In this document: positions 18,106 to 26,901 of the stretch, in pieces
Position numbering within the stretch: position 1 is the stretch's first letter
Layout of the letters: each line of letters starts with the position of its first letter
Assembly (NCBI RefSeq): GCF_011753055.1
Contig: NZ_VWWJ01000032.1
Span: forward strand, 1 to 64,000
DNA from: Burkholderia sp. Ax-1719
GTDB lineage: Bacteria > Pseudomonadota > Gammaproteobacteria > Burkholderiales > Burkholderiaceae
Reading direction: 5' to 3'
Length of the DNA: 64,000 bases
Position numbers and translations under genes: made by a program
Notes under the pieces: model-generated
The model's input: only the letters and a program-made list of their open reading frames with translations
The model's database searches: none
What the model was told of the DNA's origin: nothing

Positions 18106-18132
18106 GGTCGACGGGTGCGAAGCCCGTTGACC
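18106..18132 (+). terminator. Probable terminator between convergent patatin and ABC permease genes
   Basis: A 10-bp stem GGTCGACGGG/CCCGTTGACC (one G-T pair) with a 7-base loop lies right after the patatin stop and before the convergent permease stop. The trailing U-tract is weak (CTTATTTC), so termination efficiency is uncertain. Confidence 0.5.
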
Positions 18133-18138
18133 CTCGAC

Positions 18139-18984
18139 TTATTTCACCGCGCCCAGCGCGAGCCCCTTCACCATATAGCGCTGCAGCCACGCGAACACCA
18201 CCGAAACCGGTAGCGTGGCCGCGAGCGTCGCCGCCATCACCAGTTCCCATTCGACGGTGTACTTGCCGGCCACCATGTCGGTGACCTGGACCGTCAGCGT
18301 CTTGTTCTCGGGCGAGCGGATGAGCGTGTAGACCACGGCGAATTCATTCCACGCGCTGATGAAGGTGAAGATGGCGGTCACCACCACGGCGGGGATCGCG
18401 AGCGGCAGGAACACGCGGAAAACAGCCCCCGTGCGACTGCATCCTTCCAGCCACGCGGATTCCTCCAGATCGCGCGGCACGGTCTGGAAATACGACGACA
18501 GCATCCACACGGCGAAGGCGATATTGAACGCCGCATACGAGACGATCACGCCGATCTTCGAATCGACGAGATTGCTGTCGCCATACGGAATCATCGCGGC
18601 GAGGCGGAATAGCCCCACTACCAGCAGAATCGGCGAGAGCATCTGCGTGACCAGCAGGAACTGGCGGTACACGCCGCGTCCGCGAAACGGAAAGCGCGCG
18701 AGTGCATACGCGGCGGGCAAGCTCACGGCAAGCGCGAGTGCCGTCGACAGGAACGAAATGACGATGCTGTTGCGCAGCGCCACGCCGAAGTTCGCGGCCT
18801 GCCACATATCGACGTAATTTTCCCAGCGCCAATGCTGCGGCAACCAGCGCGCCGGATAGACAAACACTTCGTTGGCCGGTTTGAACGAGGTGAAGAACAT
18901 CACCGCGAACGGGAACAGCACGGCGACAACCAGCGGCGAAAGCGCGAGCCAGCAACAGAGCGAGCGTTTGAGCTTGCGGTTCAT
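18139..18984 (-). CDS. Carbohydrate ABC transporter permease, MalG/UgpE type
   Basis: Inner-membrane permease of 281 residues, second of the pair. It begins MNRKLKRSLCCWLALSPLVV, carries six hydrophobic segments, the MalG-family pattern FFTSFKPANEVF near the N-terminus and the EAA loop (LEESAWLEGCSRTGAVF). The ATG at 18984 overlaps the upstream permease stop (ATGA). Sugar or polyol uptake is the family role; the substrate is unknown. Confidence 0.9.
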   Translation of the reverse strand: MNRKLKRSLCCWLALSPLVVAVLFPFAVMFFTSFKPANEVFVYPARWLPQHWRWENYVDMWQAANFGVALRNSIVISFLSTALALAVSLPAAYALARFPFRGRGVYRQFLLVTQMLSPILLVVGLFRLAAMIPYGDSNLVDSKIGVIVSYAAFNIAFAVWMLSSYFQTVPRDLEESAWLEGCSRTGAVFRVFLPLAIPAVVVTAIFTFISAWNEFAVVYTLIRSPENKTLTVQVTDMVAGKYTVEWELVMAATLAATLPVSVVFAWLQRYMVKGLALGAVK

Positions 18985-19895
18985 GCGAGGTCTCCTTCTG
19001 CGCCGCCGCGTTTCGCCTGCACGCGCAGATAGGCGACGGAAAACGCGAACAGGATCACCAGCATGATGAGCGAGACGGCCGCCGCTTCGCCTGGCCGTCC
19101 CAGCCGGAAGCCGAGTTCGTAGAGATAGGTGACGAGGATGTGCGTGCTGTCGTCCGGGCCGCCTTGCGTCATCACCCAGATGATCGGGAACGAGTTGAAC
19201 ACGTAGATCACGTTCAGCAGGATCGCCATGTTGATGAACGGCTTGAGCAGTGGCAGCGTGAGCTGGCGGAACTGCTGCCACGCGCTTGCGCCGTCGATGC
19301 GCGCGGCTTCGTAGATGTCGCCGGGCACCGAAGAAAGGCCGCCCAGGAAGATCGTGGTGGTGAATGGAATCGACACCAGAATGCCCACGGCAATCTCTAC
19401 CGGAAACGCGTACTCGGGCGTGGCGAGCCAGTGGATCGGCCCGGCGATCAGACCGAGCTTCTGCAGCGTGACGTTGACCATGCCGTAGTCGTCGTTGAAC
19501 GCCCAGCGCCACACCACGGCAGTCATCGTGAGCGACACCGACCACGGCAGCATGACGATCGTACGTGCGACGCCGCGCCCATAGAAGTCCTGATTAAGCA
19601 CCAGCGAAACGGGCACGGAAATCGCCACGGTGCCCACCACGACGCAGAAGGTCCAGATGATGGTGTTCTTCAGCGCGCTCAGAAAGACCGGGTCGCCGAA
19701 TACGTTGTAGAAGTTCTGCAGCCCGCTGAAGTCGCGGATCTGGCCAAAGCGCGATACATCGTGCAGCGACTGCCAGACGATGTTGAAGATCGGGTAGCTG
19801 ATGATGAACAGGGCGAGCGCCAGGCTCGGCACGATCAGCAGCCAGGGGGCGCGGGGTAGGGCGATGTTGCGCTCGGCGCGATTGGGACGGCTCAT
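18981..19895 (-). CDS. Carbohydrate ABC transporter permease, MalF/UgpA type
   Basis: Inner-membrane permease of 304 residues. After a short basic N-terminus the first membrane segment is LLIVPSLALALFIISYPIFN, and the EAA loop is IYEAARIDGASAWQQFRQLTLP, typical of UgpA/LacF-type subunits. I use the ATG at 19895 (MSRPNRAERN); an ATG at 19964 would add 23 residues and has no better ribosome binding site. It lies about 200 bases after the binding-protein gene, with a strong hairpin between them. Confidence 0.9.
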   Translation of the reverse strand: MSRPNRAERNIALPRAPWLLIVPSLALALFIISYPIFNIVWQSLHDVSRFGQIRDFSGLQNFYNVFGDPVFLSALKNTIIWTFCVVVGTVAISVPVSLVLNQDFYGRGVARTIVMLPWSVSLTMTAVVWRWAFNDDYGMVNVTLQKLGLIAGPIHWLATPEYAFPVEIAVGILVSIPFTTTIFLGGLSSVPGDIYEAARIDGASAWQQFRQLTLPLLKPFINMAILLNVIYVFNSFPIIWVMTQGGPDDSTHILVTYLYELGFRLGRPGEAAAVSLIMLVILFAFSVAYLRVQAKRGGAEGDLA

Positions 19896-20025
19896 GCGTT
19901 TGCCTGCGCGTGGGAGGTCGTTCGCAACGCCTGGCGGCGTCTGCTTCAGGGGACCCGTAGTCATATCGTGATGCGTCCGGTGTTGCTTGCGATCAGGTGC
20001 AGCAGTCGCAGGCCGTCGATCGAAC

Positions 20026-20068
20026 AACCGGCGCGTGGCAAAGCGCCATGCTACGCCACGCGCCGGTT
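20026..20068 (-). repeat. Strong intercistronic hairpin after the binding-protein gene
   Basis: AACCGGCGCGTGGC (20026-20039) and GCCACGCGCCGGTT (20055-20068) pair perfectly over 14 bp with a 15-base loop, 29 bases past the binding-protein stop on the minus-strand message. There is no U-run. The position matches the malE-malF type mRNA-stabilising palindromes that raise binding protein above permease. Confidence 0.65.
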
Positions 20069-20096
20069 CAAGCCGCGATGTCTTGCGGCGGCTGCG

Positions 20097-21341
20097 TTAC
20101 TTGCCGAGCGACTTGTTGGCTTCGGTCGCGGCCTGGTTCAGCGCATCGGCGGGCTTGGCCTTGCCGAGGTAGATCGACTGCATCGCATTGGTTACGGCCT
20201 TGGCGGTGTCTTCCCAGCCCGTCACCGTCGGCGCGAATTTCGCGTGCGGCAGCAGGGCGACGAAAGCCTTGGTATCCGGGTCCTGGAACGCCGGGTCGGT
20301 GGCTTCAGCCTTGGTCGTCGGCAGGAAGCCTTCCGTGCTGGTGAACTCCACGCGCGGCTGCTTCGTGAACAGGAAGTCGAGGAACTTCCAGGCGCTCTTC
20401 TTCACCTTCGAGTTCTTGAACATCATGATCGAGTCCGTGACCGCGTAGGTCGCGGGCGTCGTGGCGACCGGGATCGGATCGATGCCGTACTTGATGTTCG
20501 GCGCTTCCTTCTTCAACTGCTTGGCGAGGAACGGCGCGGAGATCATCATCGCCACACGGCCCTGCTTGAAGAGGTTCTGCACGTCTTCGCGGCTGTAGCC
20601 GGTGACGCCCGGTTCCGTGAGGCCTTCGTCGATCAGCTGTTTGTAGAGCGTGGCGGCCTTCACGCCGGCGGCCGAATTGAACGCGGCCTTGTTGTCCTTG
20701 CCCACCACGTCGCCGCCATTGGTCCACAGCGCGTAGTAGAAATACACGTCGGTTTCGATTTCCTTGCCTTGCAGGCCGAAACCGGCGATGCCCTTGGCCT
20801 TGAGCTTCTTCGACGCGTCGATCACGTCATTCCACGTCTTCGGGCCGTTCGGATAACCCACCGAGGCGAGCATGTCCTTGTTGTAGTAGAGCGCGCGCGC
20901 CGAAGCGGCGATCGGCAGACCGTAGATCTTGCCGTTGATTTCACCCGGCGCCAGGAACGGACCAATGAAGCGGCCCTTGAAATTGGCGTCCATATAGGGA
21001 TCGAGCGGCTCGGCGATGTCGTCCTTCACGAAGTCCAGCAGCCAGCGCGTGCCAATGATCGCGAGGTCGGCATTGGCGCCGCCCGAGATATCCGTCTGCA
21101 GTTTCTGCTGCAGCGAATCCCAGTTCACGTCTTCGATCTTGATGGTCGTGCCGGGGTTGGCGGCTTCGAACTGCTTGGCCATTTTCTCGAAGTACGGGGC
21201 CGTTGCGTCGCTGTAGTGGGCGACGGTCACGCGGACCGTATCGGCATGCGCCGCGACGGTGATGCCTGCCGTAGTCATACCTACGGCCAATGCGACGGCA
21301 AGCTTGCCGAGCGTGGTGGATGCACGTGCCTTAAACGCCAT
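20097..21341 (-). CDS. Carbohydrate ABC transporter periplasmic binding protein (family 1)
   Basis: Exported solute-binding protein of 414 residues. The signal peptide runs to about residue 33 (AVALAVGMTTAGITVAAHAD); the mature part has the family-1 pattern TVRVTVAHYSDATAPYFEKMAKQFEAANPGTTI and WDSLQQKLQTDISGG. It would deliver a sugar or polyol to the two permeases that follow. The ATPase and a dehydrogenase are encoded in the divergent unit, separated by 291 bases. Substrate not predictable; polyols are possible because of the dehydrogenase. Confidence 0.9.
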   Translation of the reverse strand: MAFKARASTTLGKLAVALAVGMTTAGITVAAHADTVRVTVAHYSDATAPYFEKMAKQFEAANPGTTIKIEDVNWDSLQQKLQTDISGGANADLAIIGTRWLLDFVKDDIAEPLDPYMDANFKGRFIGPFLAPGEINGKIYGLPIAASARALYYNKDMLASVGYPNGPKTWNDVIDASKKLKAKGIAGFGLQGKEIETDVYFYYALWTNGGDVVGKDNKAAFNSAAGVKAATLYKQLIDEGLTEPGVTGYSREDVQNLFKQGRVAMMISAPFLAKQLKKEAPNIKYGIDPIPVATTPATYAVTDSIMMFKNSKVKKSAWKFLDFLFTKQPRVEFTSTEGFLPTTKAEATDPAFQDPDTKAFVALLPHAKFAPTVTGWEDTAKAVTNAMQSIYLGKAKPADALNQAATEANKSLGK

Positions 21342-21535
21342 TTCTGTCTCTCCTAACGTGGTTATCTGGCTGGCCTTGCGTTGTTTGAAAAAATCCTACA
21401 GGATGAAAAAAGCGTTGTCACCTGGGAAACGCGATATTGTTTTCTGCTCCTGAATTTGCATAACATGCAGTAAAACAAGGGAAATTCTCGCAGTGCAATA
21501 TTTGGGACGCCTGCGTGTAAACCCTCGATCATCGG

Positions 21536-21553
21536 TTTCATCGATGATTGAAA
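21536..21553. promoter_or_regulatory. Candidate RpiR operator in divergent transporter promoter region
   Basis: TTTCA and TGAAA flank an 8-base centre (TCGATGAT), and a second perfect repeat ATCATCG/CGATGAT (21528-21534 and 21542-21548) overlaps it. The site lies between the binding-protein gene and the divergent dehydrogenase/ATPase/rpiR unit, where the RpiR regulator would be expected to bind. GAAA/TTTC half-sites occur in several RpiR operators; assignment is inference. Confidence 0.45.
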
Positions 21554-21632
21554 ACATGATGATGTTGGAAATTTACAGGCCCGGCTCAGATCTGCGCCGC
21601 GCCCGAAAGCAACCTTTCGCGGAGAGTCGACA

Positions 21633-22406
21633 ATGAGCCGGGTGGTGCTGGTGACGGGCGCGTGCGGCGGCATAGGCCGTGCGTTGTGCAAACGATTCCT
21701 CGACGCGGGCGACACCGTGCTGGCGCTCGACCGCGAGGCCGCGGCTGTGCAGCAACTCGCCGATGAATTCGGCGCACAGCGCCTCGAAGCGCTGGCCGCC
21801 GACGTGAGCGACGCCGCCGCGCTGGCAGACGCGGTGGCGCGCGCCGTCGCTGCGCGCGGGCCGGTGGACGTGGCGGTGGCGAACGCAGGCGGCGCGCTCG
21901 GCACCACGCTCGCGCATACCGACGCGGCCAGCTGGCGGCGCGACGTCGACCTGAATCTGAACGGCACCTACTACACCGTGGAAGCGGTGCGCGCTTCGAT
22001 GATCGAGCGCGGGCGCGGCGTGCTCGTGCTGATCGGCTCGGTGAATGGCTTGAGCGCGCTGGGTCATCCGGCATACAGCGCGGCCAAGGCGGGACTGGTG
22101 AGCTATACGAAAGCCCTGGCGATGGAGCTGGGGCCACATGGCATCCGCGCGAATATCGTTTGCCCTGGCACCGTCAAGACCCCGGCGTGGCACTCGCGCG
22201 TGCAGAAGAATCCGAAAATATTCGAACAACTCAAGAAATGGTATCCGCTCGGCGACGTGGCCACGCCCGACGATATCGCCGATGCCGTGCAATTTCTCGC
22301 CTCGCCGCAGGCGCGCGTGATTACGGGCGTCGCGCTGCCGGTGGATGCGGGACTGATGGCGGGCAACCGGCTGATGGCGAACGAACTCACGCTCGACGAA
22401 ATCTGA
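21633..22406 (+). CDS. Short-chain dehydrogenase/reductase, probable sugar or polyol dehydrogenase
   Basis: SDR oxidoreductase of 257 residues. The cofactor loop VTGACGGIGRALC is at the N-terminus, with NAGG, the catalytic Ser in IGSVNGLSALG, and YSAAK. An acidic residue after the second strand (LALDRE) suggests NAD(H). GGAGA precedes the ATG at 21633. It is the first gene of the plus-strand unit with the transporter ATPase and regulator, which suggests it oxidises the imported carbohydrate. A 3-oxoacyl reductase role is possible by fold alone but does not fit the context. Confidence 0.85.
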   Translation: MSRVVLVTGACGGIGRALCKRFLDAGDTVLALDREAAAVQQLADEFGAQRLEALAADVSDAAALADAVARAVAARGPVDVAVANAGGALGTTLAHTDAASWRRDVDLNLNGTYYTVEAVRASMIERGRGVLVLIGSVNGLSALGHPAYSAAKAGLVSYTKALAMELGPHGIRANIVCPGTVKTPAWHSRVQKNPKIFEQLKKWYPLGDVATPDDIADAVQFLASPQARVITGVALPVDAGLMAGNRLMANELTLDEI

Positions 22407-22449
22407 AGCAAAGACGCACGCAAAACGCGCACACGCGAACGAGGACAGC

Positions 22450-23517
22450 ATGGCAGCGGTACAACTGAACGGCATCTACAAGCGCTACGGCGAGACCCAG
22501 GTCGTGCATGGCGTCGACCTCGACATCGAGGACGGCGAATTCGTCGTGCTGGTCGGCCCCTCGGGTTGCGGCAAGACCACGCTCATGCGCATGATCGCGG
22601 GTCTGGAGGACATCAGCGGCGGCGATCTGACCATCGGCGGCACGCGCGCCAATGCGCTGCCGCCGCAGCAACGCAATATCTCGATGGTGTTCCAGAGCTA
22701 CGCGCTGTATCCGCATCTATCGGTGTACGACAACATTGCGTTTGGCCCGCGAATTCGCAAGGAGCGAGAGGACGGCTTCAAGCCGCGCATCGAAGCCGCT
22801 GCGAAAATGCTCAATCTCTCGAATTATCTCGACCGTCTGCCGCGCGCGCTATCGGGCGGACAACGTCAGCGCGTAGCGATGGGCCGCGCCGTGGTGCGCG
22901 AGCCTTCGCTGTTCCTGTTCGACGAACCACTTTCGAATCTCGACGCCAAACTGCGCGTGCAGATGCGCACGGAAATCAAGGCGCTGCATCAGCGACTGCG
23001 CAATACCGTGGTGTATGTCACGCACGATCAGATCGAAGCGATGACGATGGCGGACCGCATCGTCGTGATGAATTCCGGACGCATCGAGCAGATCGGGCGG
23101 CCGCTCGATCTCTACGACAAACCCGGCAATCTCTTCGTGGCGAGCTTTCTGGGTTCGCCGTCAATGAATTTCGTGGCGGGCACGGTGGTGAGCGACGCGC
23201 GCGGGACGGCGCTGGTGCTTGACGATGGCGTGCGCATTGCGATTCCCGAAGGGCGCGCCGAGCAAGGCGCGCGCGTGACGCTGGGCATCCGTCCGGAACA
23301 TATCGAAACTGGCAATGGGGAAGCGCCGTTCACGGTCGAAGTGATCGAGCCGACTGGCGCCGAAACCCACTTGTACGGGAAAATTGGCGGCAATTCATGG
23401 TGCGTCACGACGCGCGCGCGGCCCGGCATCGAACCGGGCCAGCGTATGGCGCTGGGTTTGCCTCTCGCGCACCTGCATCTGTTCGATACCGAAAGCGGCA
23501 AGCGGCTCGACGGATGA
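22450..23517 (+). CDS. Carbohydrate ABC transporter ATPase (UgpC/MsmK/MalK type)
   Basis: ATPase subunit of 355 residues for the sugar importer encoded on both sides of the promoter region. Walker A is GPSGCGKTT, the Q-loop MVFQSYALYPHLSVYDN, the signature LSGGQRQR, Walker B LFLFDEPLSNLDAKLR, and the switch His THDQ. The C-terminal TOBE-like domain (VTLGIRPEHIE...) is typical of MalK-like proteins that serve carbohydrate systems. It is 43 bases after the dehydrogenase and 5 bases before the rpiR gene. Confidence 0.92.
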   Translation: MAAVQLNGIYKRYGETQVVHGVDLDIEDGEFVVLVGPSGCGKTTLMRMIAGLEDISGGDLTIGGTRANALPPQQRNISMVFQSYALYPHLSVYDNIAFGPRIRKEREDGFKPRIEAAAKMLNLSNYLDRLPRALSGGQRQRVAMGRAVVREPSLFLFDEPLSNLDAKLRVQMRTEIKALHQRLRNTVVYVTHDQIEAMTMADRIVVMNSGRIEQIGRPLDLYDKPGNLFVASFLGSPSMNFVAGTVVSDARGTALVLDDGVRIAIPEGRAEQGARVTLGIRPEHIETGNGEAPFTVEVIEPTGAETHLYGKIGGNSWCVTTRARPGIEPGQRMALGLPLAHLHLFDTESGKRLDG

Positions 23518-23522
23518 GGTGA

Positions 23523-24467
23523 ATGTCCGGCCTCGGGCCTGGTGTCGCTCGCGCCTTCCATGGTTCATCCACGGCTCACTCCACGGAAAATAGCTTGCCG
23601 GTTTCCAACCTGATCCATCACATCCGCAATGTTGCGGAGTCGCTGCGGCCCGCCGAACGCAAGGTCGCGGAGATGGTGCTCGCCGACATTGACTTCGCGA
23701 TGCGCGCAAGCATCACCGAACTCGCGCTGCGCGCCGATGTGTCCGAGCCCTCGGTCACGCGCTTTTGCCGCGCGGTGGGCGCGCACGGACTGCGCGACTT
23801 CAAGATGCGGCTGGCGCAAAGCGCGGCGGGCGGCATGCCGTTCGTGGCGGCGCAGGAAGTGACGAGCGGCGACGTTACGTCGGTCGGCACGCTGCTCGAT
23901 AACGTCGCGGAAGCGGTGGCGCAGGGGGTGAAGCACGCGCGCGCATCGCTTGATCCGGCGGTGTTCGAGGCAGCGGCGACGGCGCTTGGAAGCGCGCGGC
24001 GGGTTTATTTCTTTGGCGTGGGGGCAGGGTCTGGGCTGGTGGCGCAGGACGCTGCTTTACGATTGTTGCGTCTGGATATCGCGGCAAGCGCTTTTACGGA
24101 TGCGCATTTGCAACGTCTCTATGCGGGTTTGCTGGAACCCGGCGATGTGGCGTTCGCGATTTCGCAGTCGGGACGCAGTGTCGAGGTTAATGAGAGTATT
24201 CAGATCGCCAAGGAGCGTGGTGCGACGACGATTGCGCTGACTAATGCAGGGTCGCGGCTGGCTTGGGTTGTCGATATCCCGTTGCTGTTGCGCGTGCCGG
24301 CTGCGCAGGAACCGCATGCGCCTGGTGTTGCGCGTATCGCGCATCTGGCAGTGATCGATGCGCTGGCGATTGCGGTGGCGATGGGGCTGACGCCGCGTAC
24401 GCTGGAGAAGATGCGGGATGCGCAAACGCGTAGTGGGTCGGATAGTTTGGGGGAGGTTAAGGAGTGA
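23523..24467 (+). CDS. RpiR/HexR-family transcriptional regulator with SIS domain
   Basis: Regulator of 314 residues. The N-terminal HTH_6 domain reads LRPAERKVAEMVLADIDFAMRASITELALRADVSEPSVTRFCRAVG, and the C-terminal SIS sugar-phosphate domain has RRVYFFGVGAGSGLVAQDAALRL and AISQSGRSVEV. It likely senses a phosphorylated sugar and controls the transporter units. An ATG at 23523 starts 5 bases after the ATPase stop; a TTG at 23595 would give the more usual N-terminus (PVSNLIHHIRN), so the first 24 residues may not be made. Base composition drops toward its 3' end. Confidence 0.88.
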   Translation: MSGLGPGVARAFHGSSTAHSTENSLPVSNLIHHIRNVAESLRPAERKVAEMVLADIDFAMRASITELALRADVSEPSVTRFCRAVGAHGLRDFKMRLAQSAAGGMPFVAAQEVTSGDVTSVGTLLDNVAEAVAQGVKHARASLDPAVFEAAATALGSARRVYFFGVGAGSGLVAQDAALRLLRLDIAASAFTDAHLQRLYAGLLEPGDVAFAISQSGRSVEVNESIQIAKERGATTIALTNAGSRLAWVVDIPLLLRVPAAQEPHAPGVARIAHLAVIDALAIAVAMGLTPRTLEKMRDAQTRSGSDSLGEVKE

Positions 24468-24687
24468 GGCGGCGCGCATTGGCCGTTCTTGCTGCGTTGC
24501 TGGTAGTCGGGCGGATGTCTATATCGATGCTGCGGCGAAGATTGCCAGGGTCGAGAAACATCAGGGCTTTTTCGCGCGTTTCGGCGTTTAGCATTGCGTT
24601 GCAAGCGCTGTCTGTCAGAAATCCGGCCACCGATATTGAGACGTCACTAGACTTGAGCGTTATCCGCTTTGTGGCGCGTCTCGCATC

Positions 24688-26901
24688 ATGTCCCAATTTC
24701 GAGCTCCGGAAGTATTAAAACGTCTTGAACGTGATACGCCGCACATCACGCTCGCCGCCGCCGAATCCGCCTGGCAACGCGGCGAAATCGACATCGCCCG
24801 CGAAATGTGCGCGCGACTGCTCGGCGCTAACCCGCAGGACGCCGACGCGCTCAACCTTGCCGCCATGCTGGAACTCGCGCGCGATCGGCTTGCGGCGCGC
24901 GCTCTGATCGATCGCGCACTGAGCGTGCGCGAAGCGCCGCACTACCTCGTGACGTTCGCAATGACCTGTGACGCCACGAATCGAGACACGGCGATCCGCG
25001 CGCTGCAACGCGCGCTCGAACTCGAACCGAATTCCCCGATTGCGCTCAATAACCTCGGCCATTTATACGGCGAAGCGGGCGATTGCGCTGCGGCGTCGCA
25101 TTGCTTCGAGCGCGCGCTTGCACTGGCGCCCACGCATGTGGGCATTCACTTCAACTACGGCACCATGCTTTCTCAGGCGGGCGAGTTTGCGCGCGCGGAA
25201 GCCGTCTTGCGGCGCACGCTGGAACTTGCGCCCACACACGTGAACGCCTGGAACAATCTGGGGCAAGTACTGCTGAATACGCATCGGCTGAGCGAAGCGC
25301 TTGCAGTCTTCGAGCACGCCCAATCGCTTGCGCCAGACTCTGTCGAAGTCCTGACGAATCTCGGTTCCGCGTTGACTGGCGCAAGCCGTATCGAAGAAGC
25401 GAAAGCCGTGCTAGAACGCGCGCTCGGACTGGATCCCCGCCGCGCGTCCGCCTGGAACAATCTCGGCAATCTGCGTCTGCGCGTGGGGCAAGTGGACGAA
25501 GCACGCGCCGCGTTCGCGCGTGCCATTGAAATCAAGCCGGATTTCGCCGATGCGCTCCATAACCTTGCCAGTACGCACAGCAAGATGGGCGATATCGACG
25601 AGGCCATCGCTGTCTATCGACGCATTCTGGCGAGCCAACCCACGCGCATTGGCGCCCACAGCAACTTGCTGTTTTCGCTGATGTTCGCTTGCGACGACGG
25701 TCACGCAATTCGCGCGGAGGCAGAGCGCTTCGCCGCGCAGCACGAATCCGCGCTGCTTGCCGAGAGTGCGCAGACGCGCCACGCGAATACGCCTGTGCCC
25801 GCGCGGCGGTTGCGCATCGGCTATGTTTCTCCGGATTTTCGCAATCACTGCCAGTCGCTGTTCACGATGCCGCTGTTGCGTCATCACGATCACGCGGACT
25901 TTGAAATCGTTTGCTACGCGCTCGGCAACCAGCGCGACGACGTTACTGCGCAACTCAAGCGCCACGCCGACACATGGCGCGAAATGGGTGAATTCGATGA
26001 CGCGCGCCTCGCGCAGCAGATTCGCGACGATGGCATCGATATTCTCGTCGATCTGACGATGCATATGGATGGCGCGCGGCGTCTGCTGTTTGCGCGTCGG
26101 CCCGCGCCAGTGCAGGTGGCGTGGCTGGCGTATCCGGGCACGACGGGCAGCCCGTCGATTGACTGGCGGCTCACCGATCCGTGGATCGATCCGCCGCACG
26201 AACCCAATGTCGACGACCAGTACACCGAGCGCTCACTGCGCCTCCTCGACGCTTTCTGGTGTTACGACTCGCTGACTTCAGACGCCGGGATCAATGAACT
26301 ACCCGCGCTCACGAACGGCCATATAACATTCGGATGCCTGAATAATCCCTGCAAACTGACCGACGCGACGCTTGCGCTCTGGTCGCAGGTATTTGTCGCG
26401 CTTCCCGACGCGAAGCTCCTGCTGATGGCACCGGAAGGTTCGGCCCGCGAGCGGCTACTAATGCGCTTTCAGGCAACCGGAATCGATCCGGCGCGCGTGA
26501 AATTCATCGGTTTCCAGGCACGCGCCGACTATCTGCGCACCTATCAGCAAATCGACATCGCGCTCGACACGTTCCCCTACACGGGCCATACCACCAGCCT
26601 CGACGCCTTCTGGATGGGCGTCCCGGTGCCGACGCGTTACGGGCGGTCAGCAACCAGCCGCGCGGGTCTTTGCCTGCTTGCGAACCTCGGCTTGCCCGAA
26701 CTCGCCGCCGACAACGACGCCGATTACGCGTCCATCGTCGTCGCGCTTGCCCGCGATCTCCCGCGTCTCGCGGCGTTGCGCGCGGGCCTACGCTCGCGCA
26801 TGCAGGCATCGCCGCTGATGGATGGCGCACGCTTCGCACGCAACATGGAAGCCGCCTTTCGCCACATGTGGCGTGTGTGGTGCGAGGAGCCGCGTAGCTA
26901 G
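24688..26901 (+). CDS. TPR protein with SPINDLY/O-GlcNAc-transferase-like C-terminal domain
   Basis: A 737-residue cytoplasmic protein. Residues about 20-345 hold eight to nine tetratricopeptide repeats (for example ALNNLGHLYGEAGDCAAASH, AWNNLGQVL, AWNNLGNLRLRVGQVDEARAAF). Residues about 370-735 match the GT41 family: RLRIGYVSPDFRNH near the catalytic His region, FGCLNNPCKLTDATLALW, and the UDP-binding GHTTSLDAFWMGVPV. This is the domain order of human OGT and plant SPINDLY. Many proteobacteria have such genes, usually with unknown protein substrates. It overlaps the convergent P450 gene by four bases, sharing a CTAG at the stops. Substrate and sugar donor unknown. Confidence 0.9.
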   Translation: MSQFRAPEVLKRLERDTPHITLAAAESAWQRGEIDIAREMCARLLGANPQDADALNLAAMLELARDRLAARALIDRALSVREAPHYLVTFAMTCDATNRDTAIRALQRALELEPNSPIALNNLGHLYGEAGDCAAASHCFERALALAPTHVGIHFNYGTMLSQAGEFARAEAVLRRTLELAPTHVNAWNNLGQVLLNTHRLSEALAVFEHAQSLAPDSVEVLTNLGSALTGASRIEEAKAVLERALGLDPRRASAWNNLGNLRLRVGQVDEARAAFARAIEIKPDFADALHNLASTHSKMGDIDEAIAVYRRILASQPTRIGAHSNLLFSLMFACDDGHAIRAEAERFAAQHESALLAESAQTRHANTPVPARRLRIGYVSPDFRNHCQSLFTMPLLRHHDHADFEIVCYALGNQRDDVTAQLKRHADTWREMGEFDDARLAQQIRDDGIDILVDLTMHMDGARRLLFARRPAPVQVAWLAYPGTTGSPSIDWRLTDPWIDPPHEPNVDDQYTERSLRLLDAFWCYDSLTSDAGINELPALTNGHITFGCLNNPCKLTDATLALWSQVFVALPDAKLLLMAPEGSARERLLMRFQATGIDPARVKFIGFQARADYLRTYQQIDIALDTFPYTGHTTSLDAFWMGVPVPTRYGRSATSRAGLCLLANLGLPELAADNDADYASIVVALARDLPRLAALRAGLRSRMQASPLMDGARFARNMEAAFRHMWRVWCEEPRS

